In this document: positions 40,250-51,269 of the stretch, piece by piece
Numbering within the stretch: the first letter of the stretch is position 1
How the letters are laid out: each line of letters opens with the position of its first letter
Assembly (NCBI GenBank): GCA_028023455.1
Contig: JAQFVV010000281.1
Location: 374,001-438,000 of the forward strand
Source: Epiperipatus broadwayi
Taxonomy: Eukaryota; Onychophora; Udeonychophora; Euonychophora; Peripatidae
Length of the DNA: 64,000 nucleotides
Direction of reading: 5' to 3'
Position numbers and translations under genes: made by a program
The notes under the pieces: generated by a model
Database searches by the model: none
What the model saw: only the letters and a program-made list of their open reading frames with translations
What the model was told of the DNA's origin: nothing

Positions 40250-43200
40250 TGTAACAGTCAAGTTTGTACATTCGCGTAACAGAATTCAGAATCCAAGCAA
40301 AAGAGACCGAAGCTGACCAGACTAGGACTATGACATCCCGAGTCCGACCGCACTTCAACTCGTAAGCCAGGATTCCAAGACTCAAGACCCTACGAATGAC
40401 CACCTTGAAATTACACGTAGTATACCTCTTTCCACACGGCCGACATAGGTCACGGAGAAGCAATAAGACTCTGATGAATAAAAGAAAGGTTCTTAATTGA
40501 CTAAAATATCACTAAATTTAATTTAACTTAATGCATAGTTTTCACATATATAGACTATAAATAGTAATTAGAATTGGATTGAATTAGATCAATAACGAAA
40601 CAGAGAACGAAATACATTAAATTAATTATATATTTATTTACAAATGGCATGAAATTGATCAGTTTTACACATTTCAGCGTCGAATGTACAAACATTGGGT
40701 GGATAAGAGAACACATTCTCTTTTTATATACAATTATAAATAGCTTTATATAAATAATTTTTATACAATTCAAAATAGCTTTAGATAAATACTTTCATTT
40801 AATTTTCATAAATGGGTTTGACATGTGCCCATCTTATGAGTTGCTTTTCAATTAATACATAATTAATCACTACGTTATGTCTATAGATCTCGATGAGCCA
40901 AATCCTATTACATTTGTGGCTGGTATATAAATAATTATATTAAACTTTGATCATGAATTTATTTACTAAAATACCCATATATAATTTAATAACGAGCGCA
41001 AAAACCAGCTCAAGTAATGATCGATCGAACATGGCTTTCGAGAGAAACTTTCAGAATGCTGAAAGCGTTATATAAAGGTGGGAGAGTTGGCTGAAATAAG
41101 ATTTTACCAATGCGCTATGGCACAGGTAAACAATAATAGGAAAAGTCGCTCTGCGGATGGATGAAATAACTTCAGGGTTCTTGCGACAAACGCCGGTACC
41201 CTGTAACCGATCGCAATGCTGCGTGAAAAGGAACATTGTGTTCAGGAATGGCGGGGGTCTTACGTGCTAACCTGGCCTTGGCTCAGGCTTCGCTACTGCT
41301 CTACCCTATAAGAGAAGATGTGCTGGCAACGCCGTGGCTCCATCTTAAGATACGTATATTACGTATAGCAGCAAAACGAGAATATTTTTATAAAATAATA
41401 TCACATCCGCCAAGCAAAGAATAGTATATTTCATACTATGAAATACGAGTTAATAGCATATTAGCTCTATCAAATTGGGACCAACTCTTGCGTAGCCTGA
41501 TAATAAATGTCTATGCTACTAAAGGGAATATTATTACATCTGTACTTTGACATGTTCGATCTATTAAGTTACTTATAGATAATAAATATTTAAGGAGGAA
41601 AAGTATATTTCTATGGACTTAAGAATTTAAATGTCAAATATACTTATATGATCAAGGCTAAATTTAATTCTAAATAAACTTATCAAGTTAAGTTTTTTTT
41701 AAATGGTTGATTATAAAAGAGCCACATTTCACATATTAAATCATTTAAATAATAAAAAAAATAGGATTTCGAAACAGCGTAGAAAGTTGATGCTATAAAT
41801 AAATTACGCGAAGATTTTCAAATAATATCTTCTTAAAACATACATGAAATTAAGTGCTCACTGTTTCGAAATTTTGGCATATAAAATATAATAAGCATTT
41901 AAAATAAACAAAGAAATATAGACACAACCGCAGTGATATAACTTTAAATTAGACACTTATAATGTACTTTAAATGAAGGAAAAATATAAATAAGTCAGAT
42001 TATTTAAACTTTAACACATTAAATTTTGAATAGCAATTGACATATTTAAAATATTAAATGGATTTTAAGTTTTGATTACATTTAGCTTTATCATTATTTT
42101 AAAAGAAAGTTAGCTAACTTATATAGATATTATTTACATTTACACAGAATTACACAGAGCTCTGCGGTTTGAAAAATAAAACGGTACCGGTATGATTTAT
42201 CTGCAAGTTCTTGGCTGTTGGTTTGGTTTAGTTTGACTGGGCGGCATCATCTTTCCCATTATGTTAGGCTCGTCTCTTCTATCGGCATGATGGTGGTTTA
42301 GGCATTTCGACGAGAGAAACCCCGTTCTCCCGCGGAGTAACAGCAACAAGATGCCCGCTTTTAGCCGGACATGTTCAAATTAACAATTGTGAATACTGGC
42401 TACAACTCTCACTAACAATATGGCTGTCCATCTCTTGTTAAAAATACAGAGTATTTATATGTTTTCCTTATCGGAATCTCCCGCCTCAAGACTCACTAAA
42501 CTCAGGAATTTAATTAAGTGTTTTTCAATTTATAATTCAGATCTTAGATAACTTATGTTAGAAACATTCCATAAGCTATTATTATAATTAAGATTTTTCG
42601 TTGCAAACAATTGTCCAATTTAGATTTTAAAATAACTTAAATCTTATCTAAGGAGATTTTAATTAGTAAATTTTGAACTAGTTTTACTTTTTACGAATTC
42701 CAGGTGTGGTCGTTAATGACACTTGTTTACAACCAAAAATCTTTTAATTACTTGACCAGCTTTTATTTTTAATCTTACATAGAAACTCTTTCTATTTAAA
42801 AACAACCTTTTAACATTTTTTTAAAACGAAAACATTTTTAACATATTTATTAAAAATAATTTACAAATATATTTTGATATAGCTTTTAAATATATTTTCG
42901 AGAAACTTTTCTCTGAAATATATTTAAAACAAGAAATCCTTTAACAATTTTTAAAGAAACATTTACTAGTATTTTTAGATAACGGCTTTTACATATTTTA
43001 AATCATATCTTTCTTCTATATAGCACAGATTATATATCCACATACGAAATTACAATATTAAACAACAAAATTAATAATTTACTCTTAACTTAAATAATAT
43101 AATAACCATTTTTAGAAATCTTAAATAACTTTAGTACGCTATAATTTTACTAATCCTATCTAATTATAGCGTTCGTCCGCACGTAAATATATAATACTGT

Positions 43201-43320
43201 TTATACAGACATGAACTAATTTTATATTTATTAACATTTAAATAGGTTCGAACTTAGCACAGATGAGAGTGTCATTAGGTTTGATGGTGAAACGGAAAGG
43301 GATTGGAGATTTCCGTTTCA
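40250..43320 (-). repeat. Complete 3.07-kb LTR
   Basis: It starts TGTAACAG and ends CCGTTTCA on the plus strand (TGAAACGG...CTGTTACA in the sense direction). It recurs as 46448-46691 plus 49770-51265 (direct) and 46692-49747 (inverted), apparently with few differences. In the sense direction it carries a TATA box near 42456 and a GTAAATAAAT polyadenylation-type motif near 40635, implying a transcribed R/U5 part of nearly 2 kb. Short frames inside it are repeated with each copy and have no known domain. Confidence 0.9.
42450..42462 (-). promoter_or_regulatory. LTR TATA box
   Basis: On the minus strand ATATAAATA follows a GC-richer segment (ggcgggagattccgataagg) and precedes the GC-rich start of the presumed transcript. 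The copies at 47538 (+, inverted LTR) and about 50400 (-) are the same. Confidence 0.5.
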
Positions 43321-43882
43321 TATCCGAATACTTGGGACAAAAAAAATAACAAAAAAAAAAGGAATTTACTTACAGTTGGCTATTAAATAATTTGACGCTT
43401 TTTTTTTTTTTTTACTCATAATATTAAATCAATTTAGCTACCACATAGAGATGAAAACATATAAACCCAATTGCCTGCTACATTCTATACCGAGGAATTT
43501 CATACCTATTAGACAATCAATTATTACAAAAAAAAATACGACTAAATTAAGTTTAAAAGCAAACCACATAAAATAGAATATTGTCAAATATTTACATTAA
43601 ACAAACTTTTATATCCTACTGGATATACGTTAATTAATATACAATGGGGATGTTAATTAATTTTTTTTTTATATATATATATTAATAATAATTTATAAAG
43701 TATATAATGATAAGGAAGGGTAATCGTAACAACAAAATATATATATATATTTATCTAAATAGGATCTGGTTTAAGTGGAACTTCTGGCTGGGTTTCATCT
43801 AAATCAATGATTACAGATATGATGGAATCAGCCATCGCTATGTTCCTTTCTTTATCCACTGGACTCCGGTAGGAGGAACTGA
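43321..43882. other. Internal region downstream of gag, non-coding
   Basis: In the sense (minus) direction this stretch follows the gag stop and reaches the LTR at 43320. It holds short blocked frames, TA runs at about 43669-43682 and 43737-43751 and T-rich tracts, but no pol sequence. No polypurine tract is seen next to 43320. Confidence 0.7.
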
Positions 43883-45607
43883 CTAACAGGGTCCCCTGTG
43901 GTTTAACGACGTCTGGGGTCTATAGGGTTCTTTTACTCTCGTTTGATTTCGGGATTCCCATCTAGGCGACCTACTAGTCATCATCGTTTGACATCTTGGA
44001 GGATCGATGCGCCGCATCTTCTCCGGTGGTTCTTTAGGTCCTGGTGTGAAATCAATCATTGTTAGAAACCCTACCATGTCTTCTATTGTCCTACTCCGAC
44101 AACCCATCATTAGTTGTTGAATTCGATTAGGCATGTTTAGCTGGATAATTCTGATCATCTGTGTCTCGGTGAATGGGAAGGCCATCAAGGATCGGAGGGA
44201 AGCTATCTGCCTCAGAAAAAATTGAGTATGGGTCTCCTTTACTATCGATCCATAGGTTTCCCTGAGTATACTATGGTAGATACCCTCCTGGCGCTCCTCA
44301 CTCCAAAACGTTTTGTGCATGGCATCCGTATATTGCTCAAAATTTTGCGGCTTCTCATCACAACAGTCCCACCATGATTTGGCGTACCCGTATAAATAGT
44401 GTATAGATAAAGCTATCTGATCAGCCACTGGGATTTTCTGAAACCTGAAAAGTTCCCTTAAACTTTCTAAATGGGCCTTTGGGTTTTCCCCCACTTCTCC
44501 TTTGAAAGATTTTACTTGAATAAATTTTGCTAAACTTAGGTGGCTACCTATTGATGGAATGCCCAGTCCAAGTGTGTCTGCAACTAACTCACTGCTATCT
44601 GGGTTGGCTATCTGCTCATTTCCTTTGCTTATGATGCTTTCTGCCTTGACATTTCTTTCCTCCTCTCTAAGAATATCTTTAGCGTCCCCCACTGACAGTT
44701 TTCCTTTGCACGGGTTCTCGGCTAAATGACTAATGGCTAGACTGTTTTCTTCCTCGGCTGCTACTTGACTTCTATAAGCCAGGCCTTCTTTTAATCCATA
44801 TATTTCGTCCCGGATCTCACTATATGTGTCTTCATATTCCTGAAACTTCCTGCCAAGATCTGTCTCCATTTTATTAAACTTCTCCCCTATATCCCTCTCT
44901 TGATGCTCAACCTGCTCCCCCATGGCCTTGATTTCCTCTTGGATTTTCACCATTTCATTTTTATTTTCTGTCCTGGTTGTATCCAGCATTTCTGTGAATT
45001 CAAACTGTATTTTCTCACAATTCTGTTGGCAGCTAAAGGATACTTCCTGCAGGCCTTTACACAGCATTTCTTCTAAGTCTTTTCTAATCTGTGCCGTTCC
45101 TTCCTCACATCGCCTGCCCAAAGCTTCAAAACGTCGTTCCATTTCTAGATTATTTCTATGATCCCTCTCTTCTGCTTCCTGTCTATTTTTCCTATCTCTC
45201 TCTTCAAAACGTTGTTCCATTTCTAGATTATTTCTATGATCCCTCTCTTCTGCATCCTGTCTATTTTTCCTATCTCTCTCTTCTGCATCCTGTCTAAGTT
45301 GCTTCACTAGTGACTCCATCATTGAGTTCATATTCCAGCATTCTTTCTTAATTTCTTCTATAGGTCTCTGTTCAGATCCCGTCGTGTCTGACTTTTCTGA
45401 CATGGCCACGCTCTGTTGTATCGATGCCTTTTCCCTCATCTGGCTTGTACTCGCTTCACCTTCCTTGTCTCCCTCTGTGCTGCTACTCTCTTCCATAATT
45501 TCTTTTCCCGATCTTAATATAATACCCCTGCACATCCCTTCTTTTGCTGTTTTCCCTTCTTCCCCTTCGCTCACTACTTCCCTTTCTTCTTCCATACTAT
45601 TATCCAT
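43883..45607 (-). CDS. gag: Gag-like protein of LTR retrotransposon
   Basis: The 574-residue frame is intact. Gag proteins of LTR retrotransposons assemble the cytoplasmic particle in which the RNA is packaged and reverse-transcribed. Residues 1-85 are acidic and low in complexity. Residues 90-275 are heptad-rich, highly charged and probably coiled coil, with a 26-residue duplication at 111-162. Residues 360-520 match the retrotransposon gag capsid domain: FKGEVGENPKAHL, YLYGYAKSWWD, FWSEERQ, an FLRQ block, the MP near 492 and RTIEDMVG. The tail is basic and proline-rich. No CCHC zinc knuckle is present, so RNA binding may rely on the basic tail. No pol gene follows. The uninterrupted frame suggests recent activity or selection. 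The family is Ty3/gypsy-like by this domain, but without RT it cannot be placed firmly. Confidence 0.85.
   Translation of the reverse strand: MDNSMEEEREVVSEGEEGKTAKEGMCRGIILRSGKEIMEESSSTEGDKEGEASTSQMREKASIQQSVAMSEKSDTTGSEQRPIEEIKKECWNMNSMMESLVKQLRQDAEERDRKNRQDAEERDHRNNLEMEQRFEERDRKNRQEAEERDHRNNLEMERRFEALGRRCEEGTAQIRKDLEEMLCKGLQEVSFSCQQNCEKIQFEFTEMLDTTRTENKNEMVKIQEEIKAMGEQVEHQERDIGEKFNKMETDLGRKFQEYEDTYSEIRDEIYGLKEGLAYRSQVAAEEENSLAISHLAENPCKGKLSVGDAKDILREEERNVKAESIISKGNEQIANPDSSELVADTLGLGIPSIGSHLSLAKFIQVKSFKGEVGENPKAHLESLRELFRFQKIPVADQIALSIHYLYGYAKSWWDCCDEKPQNFEQYTDAMHKTFWSEERQEGIYHSILRETYGSIVKETHTQFFLRQIASLRSLMAFPFTETQMIRIIQLNMPNRIQQLMMGCRSRTIEDMVGFLTMIDFTPGPKEPPEKMRRIDPPRCQTMMTSRSPRWESRNQTRVKEPYRPQTSLNHRGPC
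45122..45277 (-). repeat. 78-bp tandem duplication inside gag
   Basis: Two in-frame copies encode RDRKNRQ(D/E)AEERDHRNN followed by LEME(Q/R)RFE. The length is a multiple of three, so the coiled coil is lengthened without a frameshift. A partial third copy (RQDAEE) precedes it. Confidence 0.95.
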
Positions 45608-46447
45608 TTTAAATATACTAACAAAAAAAAATTTTCTGTTTTTAATGGCTCAATTTGTTTTTGCTAAAGTTTCTTGGTTTTTTGTTTGCTTTCCTAACTC
45701 GGCTAATTGCTGCACTCCACAAAGAAAATGATCTGTCTCCTACTCATCTCAACACCTATGCCTAACTCTATTAATACACCTAACTTCTCGCTATACATTC
45801 ACTTGATGCCCACCCAACATTTAACTAATAGTGAAATAAATTTAACATATATATAACAACAAATATTATAAAATGCAACTCACCCTTGGCCTCTTGCAGC
45901 TGTTTTTCTTTTTTTAAAATTTTCCACGGTTCATGGTTATAATTTAATTTACACGTCTGTGCTAGTTTCGAACCTTTAAGATTTGATTTGACCTTACATT
46001 TATTTCATTCTCTTTCTCGTTCAATCCAATTCATAAAACATAAAACAAATAATAGACCCCCTTTTCTCTCTTTACTCCTGATGACAAAATTTATGTGAGA
46101 ACGATTTGACATTTATTCAAATCATCCTCGGGCGCCAGTCACAGTGAGCAAGAAAGTTTACACAGCATATATTAGAAATCCCCTTAAAAATTCTACTATG
46201 CATCTACAAATACTTTTTACATAATAAAATAATAATCTATTCAGAGTATGGAATCAATTGACATTCAAACTCAGGAAAAAAAAATCTATACATATACATT
46301 ATTTTGGAACACGAAAAAAAATTAATTCAAAATCATTAATTTTAAACAAAAGAATTATATATATACTCTCCATAATCTCTTCAGGGGTGGAAATGAGTTA
46401 CATGCCCCACGATTTTGGGCGTCCAAACCCGGTGAAAAAAAATACTA
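45608..46447 (-). other. Gag leader region with candidate primer-binding site
   Basis: In the sense (minus) direction about 840 non-coding bases lie between the LTR and the gag start codon. TGGACGCCCAAAATCGTGG (46425-46407), starting 22 bases from the LTR, begins with TGG as a tRNA 3'-end complement should. I cannot match it to a specific tRNA. The adjacent ggtgaaaaaaaa on the plus strand could be read as a polypurine tract for the opposite orientation. Confidence 0.35.
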
Positions 46448-46691
46448 TGTAACAGTCAAGTTTGTACATTCGCGTAACAGAATTCAGAATCCAAGCAAAA
46501 GAGACCGAAGCTGACCAGACTAGGACTATGACATCCCGAGTCTGACCGCACTTCAACTCGTAAGCCAGGATTCCAAGACTCAAGACCCTACAAATGACCA
46601 CCTTGAAATTACACGTAGTATACCTCTTTCCACACGGCCGACATAGGTCACGGAGAAGCAATAAGACTCTGATGAATAAAAGAAAGGTTCT
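46448..46691 (-). repeat. Rearranged LTR, gag-proximal 244 bp
   Basis: It is nearly identical to 40250-40493. It breaks at aaaggttct, where the inverted LTR copy begins. Confidence 0.95.
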
Positions 46692-49600
46692 CCAATCCCT
46701 TTCCGTTTCACCATCAAACCTAATGACACTCTCATCTGTGCTAAGTTCGAACCTATTTAAATGTTAATAAATATAAAATTAGTTCATGTCTGTATAAACA
46801 GTATTATATATTTACGTGCGGACGAACGCTATAATTAGATAGGATTAGTAAAATTATAGCGTACTAAAGTTATTTAAGATTTCTAAAAATGGTTATTATA
46901 TTATTTAAGTTAAGAGTAAATTATTAATTTTGTTGTTTAATATTGTAATTTCGTATGTGGATATATAATCTGTGCTATATAGAAGAAAGATATGATTTAA
47001 AATATGTAAAAGCCGTTATCTAAAAATACTAGTAAATGTTTCTTTAAAAATTGTTAAAAGATTTCTTGTTTTAAATATATTTCAGAGAAAAGTTTCTCGA
47101 AAATATATTTAAAAGCTATATCAAAATATATTTGTAAATTATTTTTAATAAATATGTTAAAAATGTTTTCGTTTTAAAAAAATGTTAAAAGGTTGTTTTT
47201 AAATAGAAAGAGTTTCTATGTAAGATTAAAAATAAAAGCTGGTCAAGTAATTAAAAGATTTTTGGTTGTAAACAAGTGTCATTAACGACCACACCTGGAA
47301 TTCGTAAAAAGTAAAACTAGTTCAAAATTTACTAATTAAAATCTCCTTAGATAAGATTTAAGTTATTTTAAAATCTAAATTGGACAATTGTTTGCAACGA
47401 AAAATCTTAATTATAATAATAGCTTATGGAATGTTTCTAACATAAGTTATCTAAGATCTGAATTATAAATTGAAAAACACTTAATTAAATTCCTGAGTTT
47501 AGTGAGTCTTGAGGCGGGAGATTCCGATAAGGAAAACATATAAATACTCTGTATTTTTAACAAGAGATAGACAGCCATATTGTTAGTGAGAGTTGTAGCC
47601 AGTATTCACAATTGTTAATTTGAACATGTCCGGCTAAAAGCGGGCATCTTGTTGCTGTTACTCCGCGGGAGAACGGGGTTTCTCTCGTCGAAATGCCTAA
47701 ACCACCATCATGCCGATAGAAGAGACGAGCCTAACATAATGGGAAAGATGATGCCGCCCAGTCAAACTAAACCAAACCAACAGCCAAGAACTTGCAGATA
47801 AATCATACCGGTACCGTTTTATTTTTCAAACCGCAGAGCTCTGTGTAATTCTGTGTAAATGTAAATAATATCTATATAAGTTAGCTAACTTTCTTTTAAA
47901 ATAATGATAAAGCTAAATGTAATCAAAACTTAAAATCCATTTAATATTTTAAATATGTCAATTGCTATTCAAAATTTAATGTGTTAAAGTTTAAATAATC
48001 TGACTTATTTATATTTTTCCTTCATTTAAAGTACATTATAAGTGTCTAATTTAAAGTTATATCACTGCGGTTGTGTCTATATTTCTTTGTTTATTTTAAA
48101 TGCTTATTATATTTTATATGCCAAAATTTCGAAACAGTGAGCACTTAATTTCATGTATGTTTTAAGAAGATATTATTTGAAAATCTTCGCGTAATTTATT
48201 TATAGCATCAACTTTCTACGCTGTTTCGAAATCCTATTTTTTTTATTATTTAAATGATTTAATATGTGAAATGTGGCTCTTTTATAATCAACCATTTAAA
48301 AAAACTTAACTTGATAAGTTTATTTAGAATTAAATTTAGCCTTGATCATATAAGTATATTTGACATTTAAATTCTTAAGTCCATAGAAATATACTTTTCC
48401 TCCTTAAATATTTATTATCTATAAGTAACTTAATAGATCGAACATGTCAAAGTACAGATGTAATAATATTCCCTTTAGTAGCATAGACATTTATTATCAG
48501 GCTACGCAAGAGTTGGTCCCAATTTGATAGAGCTAATATGCTATTAACTCGTATTTCATAGTATGAAATATACTATTCTTTGCTTGGCGGATGTGATATT
48601 ATTTTATAAAAATATTCTCGTTTTGCTGCTATACGTAATATACGTATCTTAAGATGGAGCCACGGCGTTGCCAGCACATCTTCTCTTATAGGGTAGAGCA
48701 GTAGCGAAGCCTGAGCCAAGGCCAGGTTAGCACGTAAGACCCCCGCCATTCCTGAACACAATGTTCCTTTTCACGCAGCATTGCGATCGGTTACAGGGTA
48801 CCGGCGTTTGTCGCAAGAACCCTGAAGTTATTTCATCCATCCGCAGAGCGACTTTTCCTATTATTGTTTACCTGTGCCATAGCGCATTGGTAAAATCTTA
48901 TTTCAGCCAACTCTCCCACCTTTATATAACGCTTTCAGCATTCTGAAAGTTTCTCTCGAAAGCCATGTTCGATCGATCATTACTTGAGCTGGTTTTTGCG
49001 CTCGTTATTAAATTATATATGGGTATTTTAGTAAATAAATTCATGATCAAAGTTTAATATAATTATTTATATACCAGCCACAAATGTAATAGGATTTGGC
49101 TCATCGAGATCTATAGACATAACGTAGTGATTAATTATGTATTAATTGAAAAGCAACTCATAAGATGGGCACATGTCAAACCCATTTATGAAAATTAAAT
49201 GAAAGTATTTATCTAAAGCTATTTTGAATTGTATAAAAATTATTTATATAAAGCTATTTATAATTGTATATAAAAAGAGAATGTGTTCTCTTATCCACCC
49301 AATGTTTGTACATTCGACGCTGAAATGTGTAAAACTGATCAATTTCATGCCATTTGTAAATAAATATATAATTAATTTAATGTATTTCGTTCTCTGTTTC
49401 GTTATTGATCTAATTCAATCCAATTCTAATTACTATTTATAGTCTATATATGTGAAAACTATGCATTAAGTTAAATTAAATTTAGTGATATTTTAGTCAA
49501 TTAAGAACCTTTCTTTTATTCATCAGAGTCTTATTGCTTCTCCGTGACCTATGTCGGCCGTGTGGAAAGAGGTATACTATGTGTAATTTCAAGGTGGTCA

Positions 49601-49769
49601 TTCGTAGGGTCTTGAGTCTTGGAATCCTGGCTTACGAGTTGAAGTGCGGTCGGACTCGGGATGTCATAGTCCTAGTCTGGTCAGCTTCGGTCTCTTTTGC
49701 TTGGATTCTGAATTCTGTTACGCGAATGTACAAACTTGACTGTTACATAGTATTTTTTTTTTCACCGGG
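46692..49769 (+). repeat. Extra inverted LTR copy inside the second LTR
   Basis: It is the reverse complement of 43306 down to 40250, followed by about 21 bases that are the reverse complement of the internal region next to the LTR (caccgggt end). It lacks only the last 14 bases of the LTR. On this copy the LTR sense direction is plus. Confidence 0.9.
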
Positions 49770-51265
49770 TTTCTTAAAACATACATGAAATTAAGTGCTC
49801 ACTGTTTCGAAATTTTGGCATATAAAATATAATAAGCATTAAGATAAAATAAGCAAAGAAATATAGACACATCCGCAGTGATATAACTTTAAATTAGACA
49901 CTTATAATGTACTTTAAATGAAGGAAAAATATAAATAAGTCAGATTATTTAAACTTTAACACATTAAATTTTGAATAGCAATTGACATATTTAAAATATT
50001 AAATGGATTTTAAGTTTTGATTACATTTAGCTTTATCATTATTTTAAAAGAAAGTTAGCTAACTTATATAGATATTATTTACATTTACACAGAATTACAC
50101 AGAGCTCTGCGGTTTGAAAAATAAAACGGTACCGGTATGATTTATCTGCAAGTTCTTGGCTGTTGGTTTGGTTTAGTTTGACTGGGTGGCATCATCTTTC
50201 CCATTATGTTAGGCTCGTCTCTTCTATCGGCATGATGGTGGTTTAGGCATTTCGACGAGAGAAACCCCGTTCTCCTGCGGAGTAACAGCAACAAGATGCC
50301 CGCTTTTAGCCGGACATGTTCAAATTAACAATTGTGAATACTGGCTACAACTCTCACTAACAATATGGCTGTCCATCTCTTGTTAAAAATACAGAGTATT
50401 TATATGTTTTCCTTATCGGAATCTCCCGCCTCAAGACTCACTAAACTCAGGAATTTAATTAAGTGTTTTTCAATTTATAATTCAGATCTTAGATAACTTA
50501 TGTTAGAAACATTCCATAAGCTATTATTATAATTAAGATTTTTCGTTGCAAACAATTGTCCAATTTAGATTTTAAAATAACTTAAATCTTATCTAAGGAG
50601 ATTTTAATTAGTAAATTTTGAACTAGTTTTACTTTTTACGAATTCCAGGTGTGGTCGTTAATGACACTTGTTTACAACCAAAAATCTTTTAATTACTTGA
50701 CCAGCTTTTATTTTTAATCTTACATAGAAACTCTTTCTATTTAAAAACAACCTTTTAACATTTTTTTAAAACGAAAACATTTTTAACATATTTATTAAAA
50801 ATAATTTACAAATATATTTTGATATAGCTTTTAAATATATTTTCGAGAAACTTTTCTCTGAAATATATTTAAAACAAGAAATCCTTTAACAATTTTTAAA
50901 GAAACATTTACTAGTATTTTTAGATAACGGCTTTTACATATTTTAAATCATATCTTTCTTCTATATAGCACAGATTATATATCCACATACGAAATTACAA
51001 TATTAAACAACAAAATTAATAATTTACTCTTAACTTAAATAATATAATAACCATTTTTAGAAATCTTAAATAACTTTAGTACGCTATAATTTTACTAATC
51101 CTATCTAATTATAGCGTTCGTCCGCACGTAAATATATAATACTGTTTATACAGACATGAACTAATTTTATATTTATTAACATTTAAATAGGTTCGAACTT
51201 AGCACAGATGAGAGTGTCATTAGGTTTGATGGTGAAACAGAAAGGGATTGGAGATTTCCGTTTCA
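49770..51265 (-). repeat. Rearranged LTR, distal 1.5 kb
   Basis: It corresponds to 41830-43320 of the complete LTR, with a small indel near 49840. The part equivalent to 40494-41829 is missing in direct orientation. It ends in TTTCA followed by the atac target duplication. Confidence 0.95.
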
Positions 51266-51269
51266 ATAC

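Larger units (their letters stand above)
40250..51265 (-). mobile_element. Gag-only LTR retrotransposon with giant LTRs, inserted in the PLE
   Basis: The 11-kb insertion has TG...CA ends and a 4-bp target duplication atac (40246-40249 and 51266-51269). Components are a complete 3071-bp LTR (40250-43320), a 3.1-kb internal region (43321-46447) and a rearranged second LTR (46448-51265). The only substantial gene is gag, on the minus strand. I see no protease, RT, RNase H or integrase in any frame, so the element must borrow these in trans. The minus strand as sense is supported by gag and a TATA box in the LTR. A purine-rich tract sits at the wrong end for that orientation and leaves some doubt. 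Confidence 0.85.

Noticed and set aside
40239-41424. Several frames of 61-79 codons in the LTR, repeated at 46398-46661 and 48573-49788
   Set aside because: They recur because the LTR is present three times. They have no known domain, and one crosses the PLE/LTR junction.
43321-43882. Possible pol remnants next to gag
   Set aside because: The minus-strand frames after the gag stop are short and show no protease, RT or integrase motif.
44922-45731. Plus-strand frames of 68-115 codons
   Set aside because: They are antisense shadows of gag; serine/leucine/proline-rich translations reflect the complementary strand of an acidic coiled-coil gene.
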